A stretch of 64,000 nucleotides of DNA from Burkholderiales bacterium JOSHI_001 (GCA_000244995.1 CM001438.1:1666921-1730920); one strand, 5' to 3'; shown: positions 27,704-37,533, counted from the first letter of the stretch. Made by a program: numbers and translations. The notes: generated from the sequence alone by a model not told the origin.

Positions 27704-28927
27704 TCAGGGCTGGTGCAGCAGCGTGTTGCTGTTCACCAGGTCGCCGGTGCTCAGGTCGGCGGGTGTGTCGGTGGGGCAGGACTGCACCGCCGAGATGAGC
27801 AGGAAGTTCTGGTTCACCAGGTTGCCGGCAACGGCTTCATAGCGCTGCGGGTGCTCGCGGTTGGCCACCACCTGACTGTTGTCCGTGGCTGGCGTGTAGC
27901 GGCAGACCTTGTAGCTGCCCGGGTTGCTGCTGTGCAGGGCCCAGGCGCTGTCGGGCACGTCGGTGAACCCGGTGGGCGTGACCACGCTGCGGCCGGTCCA
28001 GGTGGCACTGCTGCTGGCGTACACGATGCAGTGATAGCCCACCACGCGCCGCAGCGCCGCAGCGACGCTGGTGGCCGGCGAGTCGTCGAAGCACTGCCAG
28101 CTGGGGCGGGTGCCGTCGGTGTTGGCGTCCATCAGCAGCGCAAGGTTCAGGTTCAGCGCCGTGCCGCTGGGGTTTTCGGAATCGGCCGCCGTGAGCGCGG
28201 GCGTGGCGCGGCGCTCGAAGCGGACAAAACCCGCCAGGAACTGTCCCACGGTGTTGTTGCTGCAACTGGCCACGTCCGCCGGGGTCAGGTTTTCGGTGAT
28301 CTGCTCGGGTGGGACCACGCATTGCCCGCTGATCACGCCGGTGGCGTTGTTGAAGATCCAGACCACCGTCGGCGACGCGCGAAAGGCGCTGCTGCCATTG
28401 CCCAGTTCGTGGGCCACGAAGGGGATGGTGGGGTGGCGGCCGCGGCTGCGCTGCACCGTGCTGCTGCCGCTGGCCAGCCCCAGCGCGCCCGACAGGGCCG
28501 GTGCGGTCCCGGACACCACGCTGGTCAGCAGAACCTGCTGCGCCGCGCCGCTGCGGTCGGTCCAGTTCACCGTGACGCTCAGCGTCTTGGACGGCGGGTC
28601 GTCGGTGGCCAGCACCGAGTGCGCAATGCTGAAGCTGGTATTGGCCGACAGGCCGGCCACGGCGGTGACGGCGCTGTCCTGCAGCCCGGCGTAGCTGGTC
28701 TGGCCCGGGGTGTTGTCCACCACGGTGAAGCGGCGCAGCGACTCCATGCGTTCCTGAGCCAGCCGGGTGGCCTCGGAGCGCTGGCGGGCCATGTCACTGT
28801 TCTGCCGCAGGGTGCTTTGCAGGTTCACGTAGCCCAGCATGCCGCCGGCCATGATGGCCAGGGCCACCAGGGCTTCCACCAGCGTGATGCCGCGCGCCGC
28901 GGCCGACCTGTTGCGAAGGGGTTTCAT
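27704..28927 (-). CDS. pilV: PilV-like type IV pilus minor pilin, large form
   Basis: 407 residues from ATG 28927, which has AGGTC before it; an in-frame ATG at 28948 adds seven residues. The class III leader ends ARG before ITLVEALVALAIMAGGMLGYVNLQ, with Glu5 conserved. Downstream is a long C-terminal region with scattered Cys, about twice usual PilV length. Minor pilins prime assembly of the type IV pilus or carry adhesins. Encoded just after the pilX-like gene in a six-gene pilin operon. Confidence 0.82.
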   Translation of the reverse strand: MKPLRNRSAAARGITLVEALVALAIMAGGMLGYVNLQSTLRQNSDMARQRSEATRLAQERMESLRRFTVVDNTPGQTSYAGLQDSAVTAVAGLSANTSFSIAHSVLATDDPPSKTLSVTVNWTDRSGAAQQVLLTSVVSGTAPALSGALGLASGSSTVQRSRGRHPTIPFVAHELGNGSSAFRASPTVVWIFNNATGVISGQCVVPPEQITENLTPADVASCSNNTVGQFLAGFVRFERRATPALTAADSENPSGTALNLNLALLMDANTDGTRPSWQCFDDSPATSVAAALRRVVGYHCIVYASSSATWTGRSVVTPTGFTDVPDSAWALHSSNPGSYKVCRYTPATDNSQVVANREHPQRYEAVAGNLVNQNFLLISAVQSCPTDTPADLSTGDLVNSNTLLHQP

Positions 28928-28949
28928 GGGGGACCTGGACGGTTTCATG

Positions 28950-30242
28950 TCAACGGGCCACGAAATCGCGCCAGCCGCCCGGCACGCGCACCAGCGAACC
29001 CAGCCGCAGCCGCAGCCGATCCAGCAGCACGGCGTCGCGGCTGACCACGGGGGCACCCGCCACCGTCAGGTCGTTTTCGGCCACCACGGCGCCCTGGACC
29101 TGGGCACTGCCGACGGTCACGTCCCATTGCGTACCGCCCAGGTAGAGCAGACCCTTCAGCCGGAAGTCGCCCGCGTTGTGGATGTTGCCCTGCACCACCA
29201 GCACCTGCGGGTGGCTGTCGCTGCCCAGGGTGACGTCCCGGGTCAGGTCCAGGTCGCCATCGATCCAGATGGGGCGGCCCGGGTTCGCGTTGGCGGCCTG
29301 GATCAGGGCGTCGGTGCAGCCAGCGGCGCAGTTCAAATGCAGCACCGCGGGCTGGTGTCGGTAGGTGGCGGCGTCCACACCGAAGACACCCACAAACAGC
29401 CGCTGTGCACTGAGTGCGGCCAGGGCGCCGTCGCTGCTGATGCGTGCGGCGTCGGCCGGCGTGCCGGCGGCACCGGAGACCAGCGCCGCGGCGTCATTGC
29501 TGATGCTGCCCCCCACGGCCAGCGCCACGCCGGTTCCATTGCCGTCGCCACCGTTGGCCACGCGCGCCGCACCACCACCCAGGTCCAGGTTGGTGCGCAC
29601 CGTCAGCGCCGCCAGCGGGGGCGATGCCAGCGCCGGGCTCAAGGACACCAGGGTTGACACCAGGGCTTCGGCATCGGCCGGGCTGGCCTGGGCGGGATCG
29701 CACTGCGTGCCAATGCTGTTGCAGCCGCGCGATTCCACCCTCAGCATGCCGGGCCGGGCCAGGGCGGGGTCGATGACGAAGCGCAACTGGAACGCCGGCG
29801 CCAGGCCGGCCACCGCCGGCAGGGCCACGGCGCCGCCTTCGGACGGACAACTGCAGGTGAAATTGCCACCGCTGAGCACACAGCTGGGGCGCAGCGTGGC
29901 CTGTCCCGCGGTGACGCCGAACAGGCCGTTGGCGTCCTGTGTGAGGTAACGGTCGCGGAAGGTGGACGCCCCCGCATTCGCCGTGGGCAGGCAGTTGGCG
30001 TCCACCCGGCCCTGGCCCAGCATGCCGATGGCCCATTCCAGACCGGCCTCGGCGGCCTCGAAGGCCTGGGTTGCCCGCAGGTTGTTCGCTGAAATGCGCT
30101 GCTCGAACATCAGTCCGCGGCTGGCGTAGGCGGCGGCCAGGGCCATCACCATGAACAGGCCCAGCACCATCACCAAGGTGGCTGCGCCGCGCTGGCGGGC
30201 TGCGGCAGGCTGGCGGGAGGGGGTGATGGGGTGCGCGTCCAT
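28950..30242 (-). CDS. pilX: PilX-like type IV pilus assembly protein, large form
   Basis: 430 residues. The N-terminus RQRGAATLVMVLGLFMVMALAAAYASRGLMFEQRISANNLRATQAFEAAEAGLEWA is the PilX signature: a hydrophobic helix lacking Glu5, then the AFEAAEAGL stretch. The remaining 350 residues are far longer than PilX and rich in small residues; near the end a segment (WIDGDLDLTRDVTLG, VQGNIHNAGDFRLKGLLYLGG, VQGAVVAENDLTVAG) reads as a short beta-helix. Possible adhesive extension. Six bases after pilW. Confidence 0.82.
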   Translation of the reverse strand: MDAHPITPSRQPAAARQRGAATLVMVLGLFMVMALAAAYASRGLMFEQRISANNLRATQAFEAAEAGLEWAIGMLGQGRVDANCLPTANAGASTFRDRYLTQDANGLFGVTAGQATLRPSCVLSGGNFTCSCPSEGGAVALPAVAGLAPAFQLRFVIDPALARPGMLRVESRGCNSIGTQCDPAQASPADAEALVSTLVSLSPALASPPLAALTVRTNLDLGGGAARVANGGDGNGTGVALAVGGSISNDAAALVSGAAGTPADAARISSDGALAALSAQRLFVGVFGVDAATYRHQPAVLHLNCAAGCTDALIQAANANPGRPIWIDGDLDLTRDVTLGSDSHPQVLVVQGNIHNAGDFRLKGLLYLGGTQWDVTVGSAQVQGAVVAENDLTVAGAPVVSRDAVLLDRLRLRLGSLVRVPGGWRDFVAR

Positions 30243-30248
30243 GGGGGT

Positions 30249-30932
30249 TCAGGCCGGGCAGTTGCCCACCACGGCATCGTTGCGCAGGCGCACATTGCTG
30301 CGAACGCTGCGTTGCACCCGCGGGTCGTGCACGGCATTGCCCGTGATCAGCACGGTGACGTCGCGCACTTCCTGGCGTGGCGGGCAATTGGCCGCACCGG
30401 CCGCGCAGGCGTTGGCGCAGGGCAGTGCGATGTCGGTGCGGTTGACCTGGACCATGAAGGTGGTGACCCGCAGGGTGTTTGCGTCGGTCATGGCCTGCCA
30501 GCCGGCGCCGCCCATCAGCATCTCGATGGTCTGCCCGTTCAGCCGGAAGCCGCCCTGGTTGACCGTGTCCGCCGGTCCGGCGTCGGCCAGCCCGTGGGCA
30601 TAGTTGAAGACCACGTTGCTGGTGACCACGCCATCGTCACCCGGGCTGACGCTGCCGTAGGGGTTGACCACGGCGGCCACCGTGGGCGCGCCAATGCCGT
30701 TCTGCGCGTTCACCCAGTGGCCGGCGCGGCGCAGGTCGCGTGCCACCAGGTCGGCCGCGGCGCGCAGGTCCTGCTGCACCTGGGTCTCCAGCATCAGCCG
30801 GCGGTTGTCGCCCAACTGGCTGCCCACCACCAGGCTGGCGCCGGCCACGACGAACATGCCCACCGCCAGGCCCACCATCAGCTCGACCAGGGTGAGGCCG
30901 CGTTGCCTGATGACCGGGGTGGGTTTCAACAT
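30249..30932 (-). CDS. pilW: PilW-like minor pilin
   Basis: 227 residues from ATG 30932, overlapping the preceding fimT stop by seven bases. Prepilin leader ends RQRG before LTLVELMVGLAVGMFVVAGASLVVG, with Glu5. The following stretch RLMLETQVQQDLRAAADLVARDLRRAGHW is the PilW signature. Several Cys lie near the C-terminus (LPCANACAAGAANCPP). It works with PilV, PilX and FimT in pilus priming. Confidence 0.9.
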   Translation of the reverse strand: MLKPTPVIRQRGLTLVELMVGLAVGMFVVAGASLVVGSQLGDNRRLMLETQVQQDLRAAADLVARDLRRAGHWVNAQNGIGAPTVAAVVNPYGSVSPGDDGVVTSNVVFNYAHGLADAGPADTVNQGGFRLNGQTIEMLMGGAGWQAMTDANTLRVTTFMVQVNRTDIALPCANACAAGAANCPPRQEVRDVTVLITGNAVHDPRVQRSVRSNVRLRNDAVVGNCPA

Positions 30933-31501
30933 GCGGGAACCCCCGACACCGTGCCACCGGGCGAGCACCGCTGCACCGCGCCGGCCGCGTTGGGCAGCAG
31001 GCGCAGGGCCAGACCGTGGTCGCTGGTGATGTCGATGCGCGCGTTGGCGGGTGCCAGCAGGCCCATGGGAGGCTGGAAGGACAGCATGTCCGTGCTGGGC
31101 GACGACGCGGCCATGATCACCCCGGTGGCGCGCCGAACCTGCACGGTCTTGATTTCCTGCCGCACGCCCGCTGGCAGGCAAACTCCGCCGGGGTTGCGCG
31201 TGCAGTCGCAGTTGGCGCCGCCGCCGCCGATGACCGTGGTGATGGCGTAACAGGTCATCAGGTTGTTGCTGCCGAAGTTCACCAGCACGTCGTTGGCCGA
31301 ACCGCCTCGGCGAATGGCTTCGGTTCGCGCCAGGCGCAGGTCGGTGCTCAGCCCGTCTGCGATGCCGCGCACATGCTGGCGTTCCATCATTTCACCCACC
31401 GACGGTGCCGCCATCGCCAGCACCACGCCCAGCACCGCCAGCACCACCAGCGACTCCACCATCGTGAAGCCACGGTCGCGCAAGGCAGGAAGCCCGCGCA
31501 T
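30926..31501 (-). CDS. fimT: GspH/FimT family pseudopilin (second copy)
   Basis: 191 residues. Leader ends RDRG before FTMVESLVVLAVLGVVLAMAAPSV, with Glu5; then GLSTDLRLARTEAIRRGG, the GspH/FimT signature. Its ATG shares one base with the stop of the pilE-like gene (TGATG) and its 3' end overlaps pilW. Related in plan to the gene at 32049-32600, but the two bodies differ clearly, so this is not a recent duplication. Confidence 0.88.
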   Translation of the reverse strand: MRGLPALRDRGFTMVESLVVLAVLGVVLAMAAPSVGEMMERQHVRGIADGLSTDLRLARTEAIRRGGSANDVLVNFGSNNLMTCYAITTVIGGGGANCDCTRNPGGVCLPAGVRQEIKTVQVRRATGVIMAASSPSTDMLSFQPPMGLLAPANARIDITSDHGLALRLLPNAAGAVQRCSPGGTVSGVPAC

Positions 31502-31935
31502 CAGCGCACCCAGCAGCGGTTGGCGCCGCCGTTGTCGTTGACGTTGGCTGCGTCGCTGGAGCTGTAACTCAGGTTGCCGCCGGCCAACGTGATCCGCAAG
31601 GTGGCGCAGCGGGTGTCCTGAACCTGCACCGACGACGTGGCGGTGGCCGTGGCCTGGAAGCCAGCGGCATTGGCCGCCACGATGGCCAGCGTGTAGTGGC
31701 CCGCCGGGCTGGTGGCGCTGGCGCCCAGCACGTTCAGGTCGGTGGTGTAGGTGGCGTTGTTGGCACGCCAGCGTTCCTGGGCCAACTGGATCTGGGTGAG
31801 GGCGGCCACGCCATCGGCTCGACGACCACGCTTGGCGTACTCGATGTAGTTCGGAATGGCCACCGCCGCCAGGATGCCTGCCATGGCCAGGCCCACTGAC
31901 AACTCGATGATCGTGAAACCGTTCGCGCGACGCAT
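31501..31935 (-). CDS. pilE: PilE-like minor pilin
   Basis: 144 residues from ATG 31935. A short leader MRRANG is followed by FTIIELSVGLAMAGILAAVAIPNYIEYAKRGRRADGVAAL, typical of PilE/PilA-type pilins of the com/pil minor set (QIQLAQERWRANNATYTTDL). Two Cys near the C-terminus (TRCATLRI, NRCWVR) likely form the D-region disulfide. The 113-base gap upstream holds a CCCCC/GGGGG hairpin and may carry its own promoter. Confidence 0.88.
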   Translation of the reverse strand: MRRANGFTIIELSVGLAMAGILAAVAIPNYIEYAKRGRRADGVAALTQIQLAQERWRANNATYTTDLNVLGASATSPAGHYTLAIVAANAAGFQATATATSSVQVQDTRCATLRITLAGGNLSYSSSDAANVNDNGGANRCWVR

Positions 31936-32048
31936 GGAAAGGTGAAGGTAACAGATTGCGATGATCCACCGAATTGCACATTTAGGGTAGCGGGCTGTCC
32001 CCCGCTCGTCGGGGGTGGCAAACCGCCTGTCCTGCCCGGGTCGGTCCC

Positions 32049-32600
32049 TCAGCAATTGCGGTAGCCCGGCACCGTGCCAGCGACGGTGCAGGTGCGGATG
32101 CGCCCCACCACGTTCACCACCTGGTGCAGGCTGGCGCCGCCGGTGGATTCGACCCGCAGGGTGGCCGTGGGGGTGCTGGTGGCCAGCGTGCCGTCGAACA
32201 GGATGGAGCGCACCGCGCTGCGCACCTGCACGTTCGCTTCGGGGGTGATGCTCACGCTGCGCAGCACTTGCGCCGGGGCGTCACAGCGCGGGGCCTGGCC
32301 CGCATCGCAATGGCAGGCGTCGGCCGGGCCGGTGTGCACGATGTAGCAGCTGCCTGCCACCAGGCCGCCGGGGTTCAGGGTCAGGCGCACCGGATGGTTG
32401 CGCGTCACGGCCTCGCTGCGGGCCAGTTGCAGGTCGGTTTCCAGCAGTTCGGCCGTGCCTTTCAGCTGGTGCAAGCGAAATTGGGCTTCGAAGCTGGGCA
32501 GGGCGCCGCCGGCCACGATGCTCATCACGCACAGGGCGGCCAGCCCTTCGATCAGGCTCACGCCGCGTTGGCGGGCGGGGGTGTTGCGGGGCTGGTTCAT
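32049..32600 (-). CDS. fimT: GspH/FimT family pseudopilin (first copy)
   Basis: 183 residues from ATG 32600, with AGGAG upstream. Leader ends RQRG before VSLIEGLAALCVMSIVAGGALPSFE, with Glu5, followed by LLETDLQLARSEAVTRN. A Cys-rich stretch (DACHCDAGQAPRCD) interrupts the body. First gene of the minor-pilin block. Confidence 0.87.
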   Translation of the reverse strand: MNQPRNTPARQRGVSLIEGLAALCVMSIVAGGALPSFEAQFRLHQLKGTAELLETDLQLARSEAVTRNHPVRLTLNPGGLVAGSCYIVHTGPADACHCDAGQAPRCDAPAQVLRSVSITPEANVQVRSAVRSILFDGTLATSTPTATLRVESTGGASLHQVVNVVGRIRTCTVAGTVPGYRNC

Positions 32601-32710
32601 CAAGGGCTCCTGCAGTGGATGTCGGGATGCATCCACTGTAGGAACCGGGGCGCCGCCGCGCTTCGCCCGCCGGGTGGTTTGGCGGGCCACACCGGGTGGG
32701 GGTGGGGTGC

Positions 32711-32730
32711 CATCCCCCGGGCGGGGGATG
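32711..32730. repeat. Strong hairpin between nrdR and the pilin block
   Basis: CATCCCCC, 4 bases, GGGGGATG: perfect 8-bp arms in the 173-base gap. On the minus strand no T-tract follows, so it is a stable hairpin or attenuator rather than a proven terminator of glyA-nrdR. Confidence 0.45.
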
Positions 32731-32773
32731 CGGCGTGATGCTTGTGGTGAAACCCCGCGCTGGGACAGGCGCT

Positions 32774-33217
32774 TCAGATGTCGCGGATCAGCTGTCGGAA
32801 CTCGTCCACGTCCTCGAAGCTGCGGTACACCGAAGCGAAGCGCACGTAGGCCACCTTGTCAATGCGCTTCAACTCCCGCATGACCAACTCTCCCAGCTTG
32901 GTCGTGGGCACCTCGCGCGCGCCGGTGGCCAGCAGCTTGTCCTGGATGCGCTCCAGCGCGGCGTCCACCTGCTCCACGCTGACCTGGCGTTTGCGCAAGG
33001 CCAGCATCATGCTGGCCCGCAGCTTCGCCGGGTCGAAGTCGGCCCGCGTGCCGTCGCGTTTCACCACCGCCGGCAGCGCGATTTCCGGCCGTTCATAGGT
33101 GGTGAAGCGCTTGTCGCATTTCAGGCACTTGCGGCGGCGCCGGATGACGCCGCCTTCGTCCGACTCGCGCGTCTCGACGACCTGGGTCTCTTCGTGGGAG
33201 CAGTAGGGGCAGCGCAT
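32774..33217 (-). CDS. nrdR: Transcriptional repressor NrdR
   Basis: 147 residues. Zinc ribbon Cys3/Cys6 (MRCPYC) and Cys31/Cys34 (KCLKC), followed by an ATP-cone domain ([27 protein letters not shown]). It represses ribonucleotide reductase genes according to bound ATP/dATP. It lies 33 bases after glyA, a common arrangement in betaproteobacteria. Confidence 0.97.
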   Translation of the reverse strand: MRCPYCSHEETQVVETRESDEGGVIRRRRKCLKCDKRFTTYERPEIALPAVVKRDGTRADFDPAKLRASMMLALRKRQVSVEQVDAALERIQDKLLATGAREVPTTKLGELVMRELKRIDKVAYVRFASVYRSFEDVDEFRQLIRDI

Positions 33218-33250
33218 GGCCTGGGTTCGCCTTGCCCGGTGCAGCCGCGT

Positions 33251-34501
33251 TCAGCGGTAGACGGGGAAGTCCTTGGTCAGTGCGGCCACCTTGGCCCGCA
33301 CCGCGGCGATGTTGGCCTCGTCGCGCGGCTTGTCCAGCACATCGGCAATCAGGTTGGCGGTGGCCACGGCCTGGGCTTCCTGGAAGCCGCGGGTGGTCAT
33401 CGCGGGGCTGCCCAGGCGGATGCCGCTGGTCACCATCGGCCGCTCGGGGTCGTTCGGGATGGCGTTCTTGTTGCAGGTCATGTGCGCCATGCCCAGGAGG
33501 CCTTCAGCGTCCTTGCCGGTGATGCCCTTGGGCCGCAGGTCGACCAGCATCAGGTGGCTTTCGGTGCGGCCGGAGACGATGCGCAGGCCGCGCTGCACCA
33601 GGGTCTGCGCCATGGCGGCGGCATTTTTCACCACCTGTTGCTGGTAGGCCTTGAAGTCGGCCGAGGCCGCTTCCTTGAAGGCCACCGCCTTGCCGGCGAT
33701 GACGTGCATCAGCGGCCCGCCCTGGATGCCGGGGAAGATGGCGCTGTTGATCTTCTTGGCGATGTCGTCGCCGCGCATCAGGATCAGGCCCCCGCGCGGG
33801 CCGCGCAGGGTCTTGTGGGTGGTGGAGGTCACCACGTCGGCGTGCGGCACCGGGTTGGGGTACACGCCGGCGGCAATCAGGCCGGCGTAGTGGGCCATGT
33901 CCACCATGAAGTACGCGCCCACGGCCTGGGCCACCTTCGCGAAGCGCTCGAAGTCAATGCGCAGCGCGTAGGCCGACGCCCCGGCGATGATCAACTTGGG
34001 CTTGGTTTCATGCGCCAGGCGTTCCATCGCGTCGTAGTCGATGGCTTCCTGGGCGTTCAGGCCGTAGGACACCACCTTGAACCACTTACCGCTCATGTTC
34101 AGCGGCATGCCGTGGGTGAGGTGGCCGCCTTCGGCCAGGCTCATGCCCATGATGGTGTCGCCGGGCTGCAGCAGGCCGAAGAACACGGCCTGGTTGGCCT
34201 GCGAGCCGCTGTTGGGCTGGACGTTCGCGTGCTCGGCGCCGAACAGGGCCTTCAGGCGGTCGATGGCCAGTTGTTCGACCACGTCCACGTTTTCGCAGCC
34301 ACCGTAGTAGCGCTTGCCCGGGTAACCCTCGGCGTACTTGTTGGTGAGCTGGCTGCCCTGGGCGGCCATCACCGCAGGCGAGGTGTAGTTCTCGCTGGCG
34401 ATGAGCTCAATGTGATCTTCCTGGCGCCGGTTCTCGGCCTGGATGGCGGTCCAGATCTCGGGGTCGACGTTGGCGATGGTGGATTGGGAGCGGTCGAACA
34501 T
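33251..34501 (-). CDS. glyA: Serine hydroxymethyltransferase GlyA
   Basis: 416 residues from ATG 34501, with GAGGA upstream. PLP enzyme converting serine and tetrahydrofolate to glycine and methylene-tetrahydrofolate. The Schiff-base Lys lies in [19 protein letters not shown]-binding segments are [30 protein letters not shown] and [13 protein letters not shown]. Its leader holds a ZTP riboswitch, which links one-carbon supply to purine synthesis. Confidence 0.98.
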   Translation of the reverse strand: MFDRSQSTIANVDPEIWTAIQAENRRQEDHIELIASENYTSPAVMAAQGSQLTNKYAEGYPGKRYYGGCENVDVVEQLAIDRLKALFGAEHANVQPNSGSQANQAVFFGLLQPGDTIMGMSLAEGGHLTHGMPLNMSGKWFKVVSYGLNAQEAIDYDAMERLAHETKPKLIIAGASAYALRIDFERFAKVAQAVGAYFMVDMAHYAGLIAAGVYPNPVPHADVVTSTTHKTLRGPRGGLILMRGDDIAKKINSAIFPGIQGGPLMHVIAGKAVAFKEAASADFKAYQQQVVKNAAAMAQTLVQRGLRIVSGRTESHLMLVDLRPKGITGKDAEGLLGMAHMTCNKNAIPNDPERPMVTSGIRLGSPAMTTRGFQEAQAVATANLIADVLDKPRDEANIAAVRAKVAALTKDFPVYR

Positions 34502-34561
34502 GCTTGGCAGTCCTCTTCGAGGTGAAGACCCGCATCCGCCGGCAAGGGTGCGCGGCGGCAG

Positions 34562-34680
34562 GGCTGCCCAGGCGAACGGCTGACGCCAGGGCTGGATGGC
34601 CCGCCCTGGCCCGCGCTCCCCGGTGGTGTTCCACCTGGGGCCTGCCGGGTGTCCGGGCAGGCCCTTATCGCCAGTCGCGC
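34562..34680 (-). ncRNA. ZTP (pfl) riboswitch in the glyA leader
   Basis: Read on the minus strand, the three conserved blocks appear in order: CGACTGGCG near 34678-34670, a variable hairpin (GGGCCTGCC...GGCAGGCCC), then GGTGGAACACCACCGGGGAG, a second variable stem (CCAGGGC...GCCCTGG), and CCGTTCGCCTGGGC, the pseudoknot partner, ending near 34562. This is the known ZTP/ZMP-binding layout found upstream of glyA and purH. It senses AICAR phosphates, which rise when 10-formyl-tetrahydrofolate is scarce, and raises glyA expression. Identified by remembered consensus, not by a covariance search. Confidence 0.9.
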
Positions 34681-34756
34681 GAAGATTGAAGTGTATCGAA
34701 CTGCGGCCGCAGCCAACCTGACAGCCCCGCCGAAAGCGACTGTCGTTCAAAGGCCA

Positions 34757-35731
34757 TCAGCGCATGGCAACTTGTTCGGGCTCGGCAGCCGTGGGCCCAG
34801 GGGCGGGCGGGTTGGCCGGTGACGCGGCGGGCGGTGTGGCGCGGGCCTCGGCCGCTGCGGAAGCCGCCGCCGGCGCACGCAGGGCCCCTCCGGCCGGTAC
34901 GGCGAGTGATGCCGGCGTGGCCACCGGCGCCGACAGCGGCACCGGCGTGGGCAATGGCGCGTTGAAGGCGATGGTGCGGCCCTGCAGCACCTGCCTCAGG
35001 TGTTCCTGCTCGGCCAGCACCTTGGACGCGTAGCCACCGTCGTGGTCCAGGTTGGCGGCGCCCACGTAAAAGCGCAGGCCGTGCTCCAGCGAACCGGCGC
35101 GGGCGATGCATTCCTTCAGCACCTGCACACCCACGCGCAGGTTGGTCACCGGGTCAAAGGCGGCGTGGGTGCCGCCGAAGGCTTCGTACTTGTCGTCGTG
35201 GATGTGCGTCATCACCTGCATCAGGCCCTGCGCGCCCACCGGGCTTTGCGCGAAGGGGTTGAAGCTGGATTCGATCGCGATCATGGCCAGGATCAAGGTG
35301 GGGTCCAGGCTGGCCACGCGGCCGACGTCCCAGGCCTCTTTCACCAGCCGGCTCACCGGCTGCGGGGCCACGTGGTAGCGCCGCGCCAGCCAGTTGGCCA
35401 CCAGCACCTGCTGGCGGGTGAGTTCGCTCGGGTCGGCCGCGGTGGCGCGGGCCACCGCGTCGGGCTCACTGAACTCCACCAGCGCGTTGCCACCGGGCAC
35501 CGCGCGCGCTTCGTGGCGCTGCATCAGCCAGTCCAGGGCCTGGCGCTCGGCGCTTTCGCGCAGGTCGTCACGGCTGGCGGCAAACAACACCACCGCCACC
35601 ACCGCCAGCCCCAGCAGGGCCAGGGAGTTGTGGCTCACCTCCAGCATGCCGTGACCAATGTCACGGGCAAAAACTGCCATCGACCGTCCACAGGCGCTGC
35701 ACCATCGGTGCAACTTGTCCGTCGTATTCAT
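34757..35731 (-). CDS. Membrane-anchored lytic transglycosylase (SLT domain)
   Basis: 324 residues from ATG 35731, with AAGGA upstream. An N-terminal membrane helix (LALLGLAVVAVVLFAA) is followed by an SLT goose-lysozyme-like domain with the catalytic Glu in LILAMIAIESSFNPFAQSPVGAQGLMQVM and AFDPVTNLRVGVQVLKECI. An Ala/Pro-rich, low-complexity tail of about 80 residues ends the protein. It cleaves peptidoglycan glycan strands with 1,6-anhydro products. Transcribed alone; glyA starts 255 bases downstream. Confidence 0.9.
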   Translation of the reverse strand: MNTTDKLHRWCSACGRSMAVFARDIGHGMLEVSHNSLALLGLAVVAVVLFAASRDDLRESAERQALDWLMQRHEARAVPGGNALVEFSEPDAVARATAADPSELTRQQVLVANWLARRYHVAPQPVSRLVKEAWDVGRVASLDPTLILAMIAIESSFNPFAQSPVGAQGLMQVMTHIHDDKYEAFGGTHAAFDPVTNLRVGVQVLKECIARAGSLEHGLRFYVGAANLDHDGGYASKVLAEQEHLRQVLQGRTIAFNAPLPTPVPLSAPVATPASLAVPAGGALRAPAAASAAAEARATPPAASPANPPAPGPTAAEPEQVAMR

Positions 35732-35866
35732 CTTGTCCTTCCACGGGCGGTGCACCGGGGCTGCAGGCGTGCTGCGGGCCATGCGCGGGCGCCGTCGATA
35801 ATCGCCAGCAGGTGAAGACAGAGACGGGTCTTCGGCGTGCGGCGCTGGTTTGGGGCCGGATCGTCC

Positions 35867-35881
35867 CCCCGTATCTCGGGG
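35867..35881. repeat. Short inverted repeat in the divergent region before ubiD
   Basis: CCCCG, 5 bases, CGGGG in the 245-base gap between the transglycosylase and ubiD genes. The same gap is AT-richer near 35930-35976. No sure promoter was found; TATATT at 35969-35974 is too near the ATG to act as its -10. Confidence 0.3.
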
Positions 35882-35976
35882 CGGGATTACCCTTGAAATC
35901 GGGTATGGATGGGATTCTAGGAAGCCGATTAATAACCGGTCAAGACTAAGGCCTTGGCTTCTAACTACTATATTGT

Positions 35977-37533
35977 ATGAATTACCAAGACCTTCGCGAA
36001 TTCATCGCCCAGTTGGAGAGTGGGGGCGAACTTATCCGGGTGACCGATGCAGTTTCCCCGAAGCTGGAAATGACCGCCCTGGCCGACCGGGTGCTGCGCC
36101 GCGGCGGACCGGCCTTGCTGTTCCAGAACGTTCCGGGCTACGGCATGCCGGTGCTGGCCAACCTGTTCGGCACCCCCCACCGGGTGGCGCTGGGCATGGG
36201 GGCCGACAGCCTGGCCGACCTGCGCCAGGTGGGCCAGGTGCTGGCCACGCTGAAGGAACCCGAGCCGCCGCGCGGCCTGAAAGACAGCGGCCGGCTGCTG
36301 GCCATGGCCAAGGCGCTGTGGGACATGAAGCCGACGCGCCGGCGCAGCGGCCCGGTGCAGGACGTGGTGCTGCAGGGCAGCGAGGTGGACCTGACGCGCT
36401 GGCCGCTCCAGACCTGCTGGCCGGGCGACGTGGGGCCGCTGTTGACCTGGGGCCTGGTCATCACCCGCGGCCCGCAGGGCGTGCCGGACGCGCGCAAGCG
36501 CCAGAACCTGGGCATCTACCGCCAGCAACTCATAGGCCGGCGGGAACTGATCATGCGCTGGCTGGCGCACCGCGGCGGGGCGCTGGACTTCCGCGCCTTC
36601 GCGCTGGCCAACCCCGGTCGGCCCTTTCCCATCGCCGTGGCGCTGGGGGCCGACCCGGCCACCACGCTGGGTGCGGTGACGCCGGTGCCCGACACCTTGT
36701 CGGAATACCAGTTCGCCGGCCTGCTGCGCGGCAGCCCGACCGAACTGGTGGACACCCAGGTGGGCGAAGAGGGCGCCTGGCTCCAGGCGCCGGCCACGGC
36801 CGAGGCCGTGCTGGAAGGCCACATCCCGACCGCCGAACCCGGCTTCGAGGGCCGCAGCGAAGCGGGCATTCCGGTGAAGGAATTTCGCGGCCACCTGCAC
36901 GCCCTGGAGGGCCCGTTTGGCGACCACACCGGCTATTACAACGAACAGGACTGGTTCCCGGTGTTCCGGGTGGACCGCATCACCCACCGCCGCGACCCGA
37001 TCTACCACTCCACCTACACCGGCAAGCCGCCGGACGAACCGGCCATGCTGGGCGTGGCGCTGAACGAAGTGTTCGTGCCCTTGCTGCAGAAGCAGTTTCC
37101 GGAGATCGTCGACTTCTACCTGCCGCCCGAAGGCTGCAGCTACCGCCTGGCCGTCATTTCCATCCGAAAGGCCTACGCCGGCCATGGCAAGCGGGTGATG
37201 TTCGGGCTGTGGAGCTTTCTGCGCCAGTTCATGTACACCAAGTTCATCGTCGTCACCGACGACGACGTGGATATCCGCGACTGGAAGGAAGTGGTGTGGG
37301 CCATCACCACCCGCATGGACCCGGTGCGCGACACCACGCTGGTGTCCGGCACGCCGATCGACTACCTGGACTTCGCGTCGCCTGAAAGTGGCCTGGGCGG
37401 CAAGATGGGCTTGGACGCCACGAACAAATGGCCCGGCGAGACCCACCGCGAATGGGGTCGGCCGATCGCGATGGACGCCAATGTGTCGCAACGCATGCAG
37501 GCCTTGCACGAACGCCTGTTCGGCGCGACCTGA
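35977..37533 (+). CDS. ubiD: UbiD-family prenylated-FMN decarboxylase
   Basis: 518 residues, starting [22 protein letters not shown] as UbiD proteins do. Typical segments: [53 protein letters not shown], and the active-site region [29 protein letters not shown]. It decarboxylates 3-polyprenyl-4-hydroxybenzoate in ubiquinone synthesis, or another aromatic acid. No ubiX (prFMN synthase) is nearby. No ribosome site is visible before ATG 35977, and a T-run follows the stop. Confidence 0.93.
   Translation: MNYQDLREFIAQLESGGELIRVTDAVSPKLEMTALADRVLRRGGPALLFQNVPGYGMPVLANLFGTPHRVALGMGADSLADLRQVGQVLATLKEPEPPRGLKDSGRLLAMAKALWDMKPTRRRSGPVQDVVLQGSEVDLTRWPLQTCWPGDVGPLLTWGLVITRGPQGVPDARKRQNLGIYRQQLIGRRELIMRWLAHRGGALDFRAFALANPGRPFPIAVALGADPATTLGAVTPVPDTLSEYQFAGLLRGSPTELVDTQVGEEGAWLQAPATAEAVLEGHIPTAEPGFEGRSEAGIPVKEFRGHLHALEGPFGDHTGYYNEQDWFPVFRVDRITHRRDPIYHSTYTGKPPDEPAMLGVALNEVFVPLLQKQFPEIVDFYLPPEGCSYRLAVISIRKAYAGHGKRVMFGLWSFLRQFMYTKFIVVTDDDVDIRDWKEVVWAITTRMDPVRDTTLVSGTPIDYLDFASPESGLGGKMGLDATNKWPGETHREWGRPIAMDANVSQRMQALHERLFGAT

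Noticed and set aside
35969-35974. TATATT just before the ubiD start as a -10 hexamer
   Set aside because: It lies two bases before the ATG, so transcription would begin inside the gene; no fitting -35 is present.
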